Shown: positions 25,696 to 33,213 of the stretch, one piece after another | How positions within the stretch are numbered: position 1 is the first letter of the stretch | Layout of the letters: every line of letters starts with the position of its first letter | DNA from: Afipia sp. | GTDB lineage: Bacteria; Pseudomonadota; Alphaproteobacteria; Rhizobiales; Xanthobacteraceae | DNA length: 64,000 bases | Assembly: GCA_016201045.1 (NCBI GenBank) | Contig: JACQDM010000008.1 | Location: forward strand, 248,001 to 312,000 | Direction: 5' to 3' | Notes under the pieces: generated by a model | What the model saw: the letters and a program-made list of their open reading frames with translations, nothing else | Told to the model about the DNA's origin: nothing | Databases searched by the model: none | Made by a program: the position numbers and the translations under genes

Positions 25696-25937
25696 CGTCT
25701 CTTTCCTCTTTTTGCCTGCCGCGCGGCACCAATCTGAATTGGCGGCAAACTATCGGCAGACGCCTGCGGAGAACAGCCCCTTTTGCACGCGGCACCCGTA
25801 TCATGACAGCCATGACGCACACTACTTCGCCGCTTGTCATCGATATCGGATTTCATCATCATAACGACCAACAAAGAGACGGCGGCGATTTTCGCTCTGC
25901 GAGATCGAACGCCTGCCTAATTGAGCCGGGAGGCAGC

Positions 25938-27002
25938 GTGTCCGAAGCGGAAAGCATCATTGCGGAAACAGCAGATCGGATATTTTCCGATCTCGCCGAC
26001 GCGCTGACGATCAACCGTGCAACGAGCAACGACTGGCAGCGCCCTCTCTGGACCGCGCTAACGGAAGCCGGGTTGCCCTTGTCATGGGTTGCCGAGGAGT
26101 TAGGCGGCTCCGGCATTTCGCTTGCCGAAGGTTTCTCTGTGATTGCGGCTGCTGGTCGTCATGCCCTCCCCGTTCCGCTTGTGGAAACGATGGTCGCAGG
26201 CTGGCTATTGGCACAGGCCGGCATCGCATCGCCGGAAAACCCAATGACGGTTGCGCCGTCGTCACCACGCGACAGAATCTTTTTCAATTCAGACGGCTTA
26301 TTGAAAGGAAGAGCGCGCGGAATTCCGTTCGCTAAAGATACAAAGCACATTGCAGTGATTGCGGAGACGGGGAAGGGCTTCATCGTTGCTCTCGTTTCAG
26401 CATCGGCATGCCGCATCGAAGCGGGAGAGAGCCTTGGCGGCGATACGTCGAACAATATTCTATTCGATGGCGCGAAGCCGGTGATGTCGAAACCGGCACC
26501 GCTCAATTTCACCCCTATGTCGCTGATGATGATGGGTGCGGCCGCTCGCAGCCTGCAGATCGCCGGTGCACTCGAAACGCTGCTCAATCTTAGCGTGGCC
26601 TATGCCAACGAGCGCGTAGCCTTCGGAAAAAAAATCGGGAGCTTTCAAGCGATCCAGCACAACCTCGCGCAACTCGCAGGCGAGGTCGCCGCTGCACTCA
26701 CTGCATCGGGCTCTGCTGCTGATGCGATGGCCGCCGATCCAATATCCGATGATGCGCTGTTGCTTGAAGTCGCGGCCGCAAAAATCCGCTGCGCCGAGGC
26801 CGCCGAAAAAGGAGCGGCCATCGCGCATCAGGTTTACGGCGCGATCGGATTCTCGAGGGAGCACATCCTTCATCGCTATTCTCTGCGCGCGCTGGCGTGG
26901 CGCGACGATTTCGGCCACGAGACGTATTGGGCGACTGAATTGGGGAAATCCGTTTCAGCGCGTGGCGCCGATGAATTGTGGCCACTTGTGGCTTCGCGGT
27001 GA
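25938..27002 (+). CDS. Acyl-CoA dehydrogenase family protein, divergent partner
   Basis: A 354-residue member of the acyl-CoA dehydrogenase fold. The frame is open far upstream, but the GTG at 25938 is preceded by GGGAGG at the right distance and starts the usual first helix (SEAESIIAETADRIFSDLA). Later parts include LPLSWVAEELGGSG, AYANERVAFGKKIGSFQAIQ (in pieces) and a C-terminal helical bundle ending EHILHRYSLRALAWRDDF. The FAD/substrate loop of typical members (MSEPxAGSD) is not evident, so it may be the less active chain of a heteromeric enzyme with the next gene, 12 bases downstream. Confidence 0.85.
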   Translation: MSEAESIIAETADRIFSDLADALTINRATSNDWQRPLWTALTEAGLPLSWVAEELGGSGISLAEGFSVIAAAGRHALPVPLVETMVAGWLLAQAGIASPENPMTVAPSSPRDRIFFNSDGLLKGRARGIPFAKDTKHIAVIAETGKGFIVALVSASACRIEAGESLGGDTSNNILFDGAKPVMSKPAPLNFTPMSLMMMGAAARSLQIAGALETLLNLSVAYANERVAFGKKIGSFQAIQHNLAQLAGEVAAALTASGSAADAMAADPISDDALLLEVAAAKIRCAEAAEKGAAIAHQVYGAIGFSREHILHRYSLRALAWRDDFGHETYWATELGKSVSARGADELWPLVASR

Positions 27003-27014
27003 GAGATCGATGAG

Positions 27015-28175
27015 ATGACCCCAGCGCTCCGTTTCGATCAGATACGACTTCCACCGGAATGTGAAAAGCTGCGAACGGAAGTGCGCGAATTTCTGAACCA
27101 TGAAATCGCTGCAGGCACGTTCAATCCAAATGAGCCGCAGCGCGAGGACAGCGACATTCCCGAATTCAGCCATCGCGTGGGGCAGCGCGGATGGATCGGC
27201 ATGACATGGCCAAAAAGATACGGCGGACATGAACGCACCTTTTTGGAACGCTTCGTGGTTACTGAAGAGATGCGCGTTGCGAACGCGCCGACGCGGCGCT
27301 TTTTCGTCGCGGATCGCCAGAGCGGACCCGTCCTGCTGAAATTCGCCAACGAGCGGATCAAAATGGACATTCTGCCGCGTATTTGTCGCGGCGAAGTCTG
27401 CTTTTCCATCGGAATGAGCGAACCCAATTCCGGCTCGGACCTGTTTGCCGCGAAGACGAAAGCCACCAAGACGGACGGCGGCTGGCTGATCAACGGCACA
27501 AAAATCTGGACAACGTCGGCGCATATTGCCGACTACATGCTGGCAATCTTCCGCACTTCTCCTTCGACCAAGGAGAACCGGCGTCACGGGCTGACGCAAT
27601 TTCTCGTCGACATGAAGGCACCCGGCATCACTATCAATCCCATCGCGCAGATCAGCGGATTGAAGGAATTCAACGAAGTCGTCTTCACGGATGTTTTTCT
27701 GCCGGACGACCATGCACTCGGTGAAATCGACGGCGCGTGGAAACAGGCAACGAGCGAGCTTGCCTATGAGCGTAGCGGGCCGGAGCGCTTTCTCGAAACG
27801 TATTATGTGCTGACCGAGCTCGTTCGCGCGCTCGGCGATAAACCAGATACACGCGGCGCCGAGGGGGTCGGACGCCTTGTCGCCCAGCTTCACACGATGC
27901 GCCGTATGTCGGTGTCGGTCGCCGGCATGTTGCAGGCAGGCAAAGAACCAGTCGTCGAAGCTTCCATCGTGAAAGACCTTGGTACGATTTGGGAGCAAAG
28001 GCTGCCGCATCGAGTCCGTGATCTGGCGGCGTTCGTCGATAGCGACGCGTCCAATCATCGTACACTTGAGGAACAGCTCGCATTTGCAATAAAAATTGCG
28101 CCGAAGCTGACGATACAGGGCGGGACAACCGAGGTTCTGCGCGGAATTATCGCTCGCGGTCTCGGTTTGCGCTAG
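27015..28175 (+). CDS. Acyl-CoA dehydrogenase
   Basis: A 386-residue flavoenzyme that introduces the alpha-beta double bond in acyl-CoA. The FAD loop is intact (CFSIGMSEPNSGSDLFA), followed by INGTKIWTTSAHIADYML and the C-terminal TIQGGTTEVLRGIIARGLGL. It lies 12 bases after the divergent acyl-CoA dehydrogenase and 11 before the enoyl-CoA hydratase, so the three form one operon. Side-by-side pairs of this kind make alpha2beta2 enzymes in actinobacterial steroid side-chain degradation; whether that holds here is untested. Likely electron acceptor is ETF, not encoded in the window. Confidence 0.92.
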   Translation: MTPALRFDQIRLPPECEKLRTEVREFLNHEIAAGTFNPNEPQREDSDIPEFSHRVGQRGWIGMTWPKRYGGHERTFLERFVVTEEMRVANAPTRRFFVADRQSGPVLLKFANERIKMDILPRICRGEVCFSIGMSEPNSGSDLFAAKTKATKTDGGWLINGTKIWTTSAHIADYMLAIFRTSPSTKENRRHGLTQFLVDMKAPGITINPIAQISGLKEFNEVVFTDVFLPDDHALGEIDGAWKQATSELAYERSGPERFLETYYVLTELVRALGDKPDTRGAEGVGRLVAQLHTMRRMSVSVAGMLQAGKEPVVEASIVKDLGTIWEQRLPHRVRDLAAFVDSDASNHRTLEEQLAFAIKIAPKLTIQGGTTEVLRGIIARGLGLR

Positions 28176-28186
28176 GAGACATTCAA

Positions 28187-28972
28187 ATGACCGCTTCAAA
28201 GGATATCGGCGTCGAAATGCACGGACATGTGACGCTGATCGAGATTCGTCGCCCCCCGCTTAATTTCTTCGATCTCGATCTCATTCGCCAGATTGCGGAC
28301 GCGCTCGATGAGATCGACAAAAACGCAAACGCGCGTGCCGTTGTTCTCGCTTCACAAGGAAAGGCCTTTTGCGCGGGCGCGAATTTCAATCGGCCGCAGG
28401 GGTTTTCCGGCGATGCGGCATCCGGTAGCGGCACAACGGGCGACCTTTACATCGAAGCTGTGAGGATCTTCCGCAACAAGAAGCCGATCGTCGCCGCTGT
28501 TCAGGGTGCAGCCATCGGCGGCGGGCTCGGGCTCGCGGTATCGGCGGATTTCCGGGTGACCTGCCCCGAAGCGCGGTTCGCTGCGAATTTCACGCGGCTC
28601 GGATTCCATCCAGGCTTCGGGCTAACGATCACGCTGCCGGAAATTATCGGCAAAACCAATGCAGCCCTGATGTTTTACACGAGCCGCCGCGTGACCGGCG
28701 AGGAAGCGTACACGATGGGATTGGCAAATGTACTGGTACCGCAGAATCAGGTTCGCGATACTGCCTTCAGGCTGGCGAATGAGATCGCCGAGAACTCGCC
28801 GCTCGGACTTCTATCCACACGCGCGACGATGCGCGCGGGATTGGCCGATCGCGTGAAAGCGCAGACCGACCACGAACTCGCCGAGCAGAGCTGGTTGCGC
28901 GCGACTGAGGATTTCAAGGAAGGTGTGAAATCGACCGAGGAGCGCCGGCCTGCGAAATTCGTCGGGCGCTGA
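28187..28972 (+). CDS. Enoyl-CoA hydratase/isomerase family protein
   Basis: A 261-residue crotonase-fold enzyme that would hydrate the enoyl-CoA made by the upstream dehydrogenases. The oxyanion-hole segments are present: AFCAGANFNRP and GAAIGGGLGLAVSADFRV, with VTCPEARFAANFTRLGFHPGFG around the catalytic region, where the Glu typical of hydratases is not obvious, so isomerase or other chemistry is possible. Third gene of the operon; 24 bases later a thermonuclease-like gene begins. Confidence 0.92.
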   Translation: MTASKDIGVEMHGHVTLIEIRRPPLNFFDLDLIRQIADALDEIDKNANARAVVLASQGKAFCAGANFNRPQGFSGDAASGSGTTGDLYIEAVRIFRNKKPIVAAVQGAAIGGGLGLAVSADFRVTCPEARFAANFTRLGFHPGFGLTITLPEIIGKTNAALMFYTSRRVTGEEAYTMGLANVLVPQNQVRDTAFRLANEIAENSPLGLLSTRATMRAGLADRVKAQTDHELAEQSWLRATEDFKEGVKSTEERRPAKFVGR

Positions 28973-28996
28973 TCGCGCAGCATAGGAAGGTCAGCG

Positions 28997-29812
28997 TTGC
29001 GCAAGTATCGCGTCGTATCCGAATTATTTTGCGTCATTCTATTGACGGTCGCCGGTTGCGATGCGGTTTCCGCTGCCTGTAATCTTCCGGAACAGGGAGA
29101 GGGACGCGTCGCTGCGATTATCGATGCACGAACTTTCCGCCTTGATGATGGGCGCGAGGTTCGTCTGGCAGGAATAGAAACTGGCGCAAGACAAAATACG
29201 GACTTGCGCGCGCCACTCGCATCCCTGATCGAAGGGCGTGTGATCACGTTGCGCGCCGCCGACGACAAGCCCGACCGTTATGGCCGTCAGGTCGCCATCG
29301 TTTTTCCTGACAAGTCCGAGACTTCGGTTCAGACGACGCTGCTGTCCCAAGGTGAGGCACTCGTCTCGGGAAGCATCACCGACAAGGACTGTTTCACCGA
29401 ATGGCTGGCCGCCGAAACAGCGGCCCGCGGCGCGAAACGGGGTCTTTGGGAAGGCGATTCTGTCACAAAAAACGCGAAAATGACCGGCGATATTCTGGCG
29501 AGGATCGGGCAATTCACCTTGGTGGAAGGCAGGATTCTCTCGGCGCGGCAGGCGGGATCGACGTTTTACGTCAATTTCGGAAGACGATGGACACGGGACT
29601 TTGCCGTGACTATTTCGAGGCGCATGATGCCTTCATTCGAGGCGGCAGGGGTGGATTTGAAATCACTCGAAGGTAAGACCATCCGGGTGCGCGGTTGGGT
29701 AGAGAGCCGTGGCGGACCTCGCATCGAAGCGACCCGCCCCGGCCAGATTGAGATTATCGGTGCCCTCGGCGGGGTGGCGAAGAACATTGTGCCTCAGGAT
29801 GAAGGCAAGTAA
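28997..29812 (+). CDS. Exported thermonuclease-like (SNase fold) protein
   Basis: A 271-residue protein with a signal sequence (SELFCVILLTVAGCDAVSAA; the Cys in VAGC could also be a lipobox) and a staphylococcal-nuclease-like OB fold (about 33-150): GRVAAIIDARTFRLDDGREVRLAGIE, ALVSGSITDKDC, EAARGAKRGLW-like TAARGAKRGLWEG. The Asp/Arg/Glu set of nuclease active sites is only partly evident. The C-terminal part (about 165-260) looks like a second OB-type domain (GKTIRVRGWVESRGGPRIEA). TTG start at 28997, with AGGAAGG six bases upstream. It runs almost directly into the M48 protease gene. Confidence 0.8.
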   Translation: MRKYRVVSELFCVILLTVAGCDAVSAACNLPEQGEGRVAAIIDARTFRLDDGREVRLAGIETGARQNTDLRAPLASLIEGRVITLRAADDKPDRYGRQVAIVFPDKSETSVQTTLLSQGEALVSGSITDKDCFTEWLAAETAARGAKRGLWEGDSVTKNAKMTGDILARIGQFTLVEGRILSARQAGSTFYVNFGRRWTRDFAVTISRRMMPSFEAAGVDLKSLEGKTIRVRGWVESRGGPRIEATRPGQIEIIGALGGVAKNIVPQDEGK

Positions 29813-29815
29813 CGC

Positions 29816-31303
29816 GTGACGCTTTTTCAGATACAAAACGGAACAGGACAGCGCGGGCGGCTGTTTGCCTCCTTTGCGCTCTGCGCTTCTTTTATGCTCG
29901 GCGCATGCGGCGACATGGGCCGTTTCCAGATCGCTTCGACCCCCGGCCTCGGGCCGGTCAAGCCAAACAAGCCGTCAGCGCAGACGCCGGCGACCGAGCG
30001 CGAGCACGAGCGCATTTTATCGTCCTATGGCGGTGCCTACGACGACCCGAAACTGCAGGCCTTGATTTCAAAAACCGTGGACCGCCTGGTTGCCGCGTCG
30101 GATCGGCCGGATCTCAATTATCAGATCACGATCCTGAATTCCGGCGCGGTGAACGCATTCGCGCTGCCGACCGGACAGCTTTATGTCACTCGCGGACTTG
30201 TCGCGCTCGCCAGCGATACGTCCGAATTGTCATCAGTGCTGGCGCATGAAATGGCACACGTCCTCGCCAAGCATGCGTCAATCCGCGAAGACGAGGCGAA
30301 GAAGGCCGCCATCACTACGCGCGTCGTGTCAGAAATGGGCAACGATGCGGACATGACCGCGCTGGCTCTCGCCAAGACAAAACTGACGATGGCGAGTTTT
30401 TCCCGTCAACAGGAATTCGAGGCTGACGGAATCGGCGTTGGAATCTCCTCACGCGCGAAGTTCGATCCGTTTGGAGCATCGCGTTTTCTATCCGCAATGG
30501 AACGAAATTCGGCGCTGAAAGCACCGCGCAATGCCGCCGACCCGCGTTCGCAGGATTTTCTCTCCTCGCATCCGGCCACTCCCGAACGCGTTCGGAATGC
30601 GCAAGCGAACGCACGACAATATGCGTCGCCAGAGGCGGTGGAACGCGACCGCGATGAATATCTTAGCGCGATCGACAGTCTCGTTTACGGCGAAGACCCC
30701 AGCGAGGGTTTCGTGCGCGGACGGCGTTTTCTGCATCCCAAGCTTGGATTTACTTTCCAGGCACCGGAATCCTTCTTTCTCGAAAACACCGCACAGGCCG
30801 TGGTCGGCGTGAAAGACGGCGGCTCACAAGCGATGCGGTTCGACGTGGTTCGCGTGCCGTCGGATCAATCGCTCGGCGACTACCTAAATTCGGGCTGGAT
30901 GGACAATGTCGACAAAGCGTCTACCGAAGACTTGACGATCAATGGCTTCCCGGCCGCGACCGCGACTGCCACCGGCGAACAATGGCAGTTCAGGACCTAT
31001 GCGCTGCGCTTCGGCAGTGACGTGTATCGCTTTATCTTCGCATCGAAAAAACAGACCAACGAATCCGACAGAGCCTTTCGCGACACCGTAAATTCGTTCC
31101 GCCGGCTGACGCTTGCGGAAATTCAGGCGGCTCGACCGTTGCGCGTCAAGATCATTACCGTGCAGCCCGGCGATACGGTTGAATCGCTTTCGCACCGGAT
31201 GCAGGGCGTCGACCGCCCGCAGGAACGCTTCCGCATCCTGAACGGCCTAGATGCGCGCGCTTCCATCAAGCCGCGCGAGCGCGTGAAGATCGTCGTCGAT
31301 TAA
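29816..31303 (+). CDS. M48 family metalloprotease, lipoprotein
   Basis: A 495-residue periplasmic zinc protease. A lipobox (MLGAC, Cys31) marks it as a lipoprotein. The catalytic motif HEMAH lies at 144-148, and the third ligand is expected in the FEADGIGV segment after QQE. The C-terminal 50 residues (IITVQPGDTVESLSHRM ... KPRERVKIVVD) form a LysM-like cell-wall-binding domain. The organisation resembles BepA/YfgC-type proteases that maintain outer-membrane protein quality. GTG start at 29816, four bases after the previous stop. A strong bidirectional terminator follows. Confidence 0.93.
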   Translation: MTLFQIQNGTGQRGRLFASFALCASFMLGACGDMGRFQIASTPGLGPVKPNKPSAQTPATEREHERILSSYGGAYDDPKLQALISKTVDRLVAASDRPDLNYQITILNSGAVNAFALPTGQLYVTRGLVALASDTSELSSVLAHEMAHVLAKHASIREDEAKKAAITTRVVSEMGNDADMTALALAKTKLTMASFSRQQEFEADGIGVGISSRAKFDPFGASRFLSAMERNSALKAPRNAADPRSQDFLSSHPATPERVRNAQANARQYASPEAVERDRDEYLSAIDSLVYGEDPSEGFVRGRRFLHPKLGFTFQAPESFFLENTAQAVVGVKDGGSQAMRFDVVRVPSDQSLGDYLNSGWMDNVDKASTEDLTINGFPAATATATGEQWQFRTYALRFGSDVYRFIFASKKQTNESDRAFRDTVNSFRRLTLAEIQAARPLRVKIITVQPGDTVESLSHRMQGVDRPQERFRILNGLDARASIKPRERVKIVVD

Positions 31304-31322
31304 CTTCCAACAAGTGACCAAA

Positions 31323-31349
31323 AAAACCCGGCCTGTATGGCCGGGTTTT
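31323..31349. terminator. Bidirectional intrinsic terminator
   Basis: AAAACCCGGCC (31323-31333), loop TGTAT and GGCCGGGTTTT (31339-31349) form a perfect 11-bp stem with A- and T-tracts at both ends. It can end transcripts of the M48 protease gene (plus) and carD (minus). Confidence 0.93.
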
Positions 31350-31374
31350 TATTTTTGAACTCAAGACTACGCGA

Positions 31375-32271
31375 TCAGGCGGCCTCATCCTCGGAGACCG
31401 AGTCTTCGCCGTCCTCACCGTCCGTATCATCGCCGTCCGCGTCGGCTGCAGCCGTCGCATCGGTATCGGTCTTGACGCCGCGGCGCGGGCTCTTGGCAAG
31501 ATTGGCCTCGATCTCCTTGACCGCTTCGGTTTCGGTGACGTGTTGGACGACCGCGATCTCGCGCGACAGGCGGTCGAGCGCTGCTTCATACAACTGACGT
31601 TCGGAGTAAGACTGCTCCGGCTGCGATTCCGAACGGAACAGGTCGCGCACAACTTCCGCAATCGCGACGATGTCGCCGGAATTGATCTTCGCTTCGTATT
31701 CCTGCGCGCGCCGCGACCACATGGTGCGCTTGACGCGGGCACGGCCCTTGAGGGTTTCGAGCGCGCGCTTGACCAGCGGCGGTTCCGAGAGCTTGCGCAT
31801 TCCGACATTGGCGACCTTCGCCGTCGGCACGCGCAGCGTCATCTTGTCCTTCATGAAATTGATGACGAAAAGCTCGAGTGTCGCGCCTGCGATTTCCTGC
31901 TCCTCGATCGCCAGAATCTGGCCGACGCCGTGAGCGGGATAAACAACGTATTCGTTGGTCTTGAAGCCCTGACGCTGGGTGAGAACCTTCTTCGGTTCCT
32001 CGACCCGCGCGGCCACCTTACCGGCCTTCGGGCCAGCGCCCTTGGCGGCGGTCTTGGAGACCTTTGCGGCCTTCGCGGGTTTCTTGGCCTTGGCGACAGT
32101 CTTAGATTTAGAGGGCTTTGCGGACGATTTTGAAGTCTTTTTGGCCATTGTGCTTCTTTTGCTTGAGGATTTCGCGGACGCGCGAGCGTCCTTTTTGGAG
32201 CCCTTGGCGCTCTTGTCCTTGGAACCCTTATCTTTTTTGGAGTTCTTTTTATGACGCGATTTATCTGACAC
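31375..32271 (-). CDS. carD: CarD family transcriptional regulator with extended tails
   Basis: A 298-residue RNA-polymerase-binding regulator. The RID/Tudor-like domain begins near residue 100 (QGFKTNEYVVYPAHGVGQIL, read in two pieces) and the helical DNA-binding part follows (RARVKRTMWSRRAQEYEAKIN). It is preceded by about 95 residues of Lys/Ser/Ala-rich sequence (KKTSKSSAKPSKSKT and similar), and it ends in an acidic Asp/Glu tail (GDDTDGEDGEDSVSEDEAA). CarD stabilises open promoter complexes, especially at rRNA genes. The start is uncertain: the GTG at 32271 gives the full basic tail, while an ATG at 32148 would remove 41 residues. A good promoter lies at 32374-32401. Confidence 0.9.
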   Translation of the reverse strand: MSDKSRHKKNSKKDKGSKDKSAKGSKKDARASAKSSSKRSTMAKKTSKSSAKPSKSKTVAKAKKPAKAAKVSKTAAKGAGPKAGKVAARVEEPKKVLTQRQGFKTNEYVVYPAHGVGQILAIEEQEIAGATLELFVINFMKDKMTLRVPTAKVANVGMRKLSEPPLVKRALETLKGRARVKRTMWSRRAQEYEAKINSGDIVAIAEVVRDLFRSESQPEQSYSERQLYEAALDRLSREIAVVQHVTETEAVKEIEANLAKSPRRGVKTDTDATAAADADGDDTDGEDGEDSVSEDEAA

Positions 32272-32373
32272 GGCGGCTATGCGTGGACGGCCACGCCCTC
32301 ATTCAACGGTTTGCCGGGAACCCGTCGCGGCCCAAACGGGCAAATCGCGGGTCTTCAATGCTCATTTGTGGCT

Positions 32374-32401
32374 ATAATAGCACATTTTCCGCAAAAATCA
32401 A
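32374..32401 (-). promoter_or_regulatory. Promoter of carD
   Basis: On the minus strand TTGATT (32401-32396), a 16-bp spacer and TATTAT (32379-32374) match the -35 and -10 hexamers in an AT-rich island. Transcription would start near 32367, giving a leader of about 95 bases to the GTG at 32271. Confidence 0.6.
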
Positions 32402-32508
32402 TGGTTTAGGACCGAATCCGTTCCCAACGACTCAAGCGTCCGCGGAGGAACTCAGCTTACAGTTAAGACAATTCGCGTTTTCGGATTCGGCTGCTGCGAA
32501 AGCACCGA

Positions 32509-32847
32509 TCAGTCGCCGGTGCCGGGCTTCGGAGAAAAGAATTTCCCGAACTTGCCCTCGACGCCCTCGAACTCCTTGGCGTCCTCCGGCGCATCCTTCT
32601 TTTGGGTAATGTTCGGCCAGCTTTTGGCGTATTCGGTATTGACCTCGAGCCATTTTTCCATGCCGGGCTCAGTGTCCGGCTTGATCGCGTCGGCGGGGCA
32701 TTCAGGCTCGCACACGCCGCAATCGATACATTCATCCGGATGAATCACGAGCATGTTCTCGCCCTCGTAGAAGCAATCCACAGGGCACACCTCCACGCAG
32801 TCCATGTACTTGCACTTAATACAGTTTTCGGTGACGACGTAGGTCAT
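32509..32847 (-). CDS. fdxA: 7Fe ferredoxin, FdxA type
   Basis: A 112-residue cytoplasmic electron carrier. The first cluster ligands are Cys9, Cys17 and Cys21 plus the conserved CPVDCF (Cys25 region); the second cluster uses Cys40, Cys43, Cys46 and Cys50 ([12 protein letters not shown]). This spacing is that of [3Fe-4S][4Fe-4S] ferredoxins. The ATG at 32847 has GGAGCC six bases upstream, so I discard the longer frame from 32910. It belongs to the S4/helicase/ferredoxin/CarD block. Confidence 0.95.
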   Translation of the reverse strand: MTYVVTENCIKCKYMDCVEVCPVDCFYEGENMLVIHPDECIDCGVCEPECPADAIKPDTEPGMEKWLEVNTEYAKSWPNITQKKDAPEDAKEFEGVEGKFGKFFSPKPGTGD

Positions 32848-32942
32848 CCAAGGCTCCGGACGGGTCTGAAATTTCGAGATTGGCGTAGCGCAGGACGTGC
32901 AACGCCGCAAGGGAAGCTGGGTTCGTTTCCGACTTCAGATAA

Positions 32943-33212
32943 TCAGCCCGAACGCGGTTGCAAATCGGAATAAAGACCGGCGGCCGAACTTGCGTCACCG
33001 CGTCTTTCAGCAAATCCGGCGACCTTCAAAACACGCACACGGTTGTCGAGCGCAATCGTCAGGACATTGTCGATCTTGACCGTGTGTCCCGGCGATTTCT
33101 CACGCGAGCCGTTGATTCGGACGTGCCCCTTTTCGACAAGCTTTGCGGAATCCGTGCGCGTTCTTACAACCCGCGCATGCCAGAGCCATTTGTCGAGACG
33201 CTGGCGATTCAA
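32943..33212 (-). CDS. RNA-binding S4 domain protein, Hsp15-like
   Basis: An 89-residue RNA-binding protein whose first 60 residues are an S4 domain (RLDKWLWHARVVRTRTDSAKLV in pieces, GHVRINGSREKSPGHTVKIDN). Hsp15 (HslR) members recognise 50S subunits with stalled nascent chains; this one is shorter at its C-terminus. The TTG start at 33212 lies two bases after the helicase stop, with AAGGA upstream, so the genes are co-translated. Confidence 0.85.
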   Translation of the reverse strand: MNRQRLDKWLWHARVVRTRTDSAKLVEKGHVRINGSREKSPGHTVKIDNVLTIALDNRVRVLKVAGFAERRGDASSAAGLYSDLQPRSG

Positions 33213-33213
33213 A

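Noticed and set aside
26955-28199. Minus-strand open frame opposite the second acyl-CoA dehydrogenase gene
   Set aside because: No recognised domain; the plus-strand enzyme is fully conserved.
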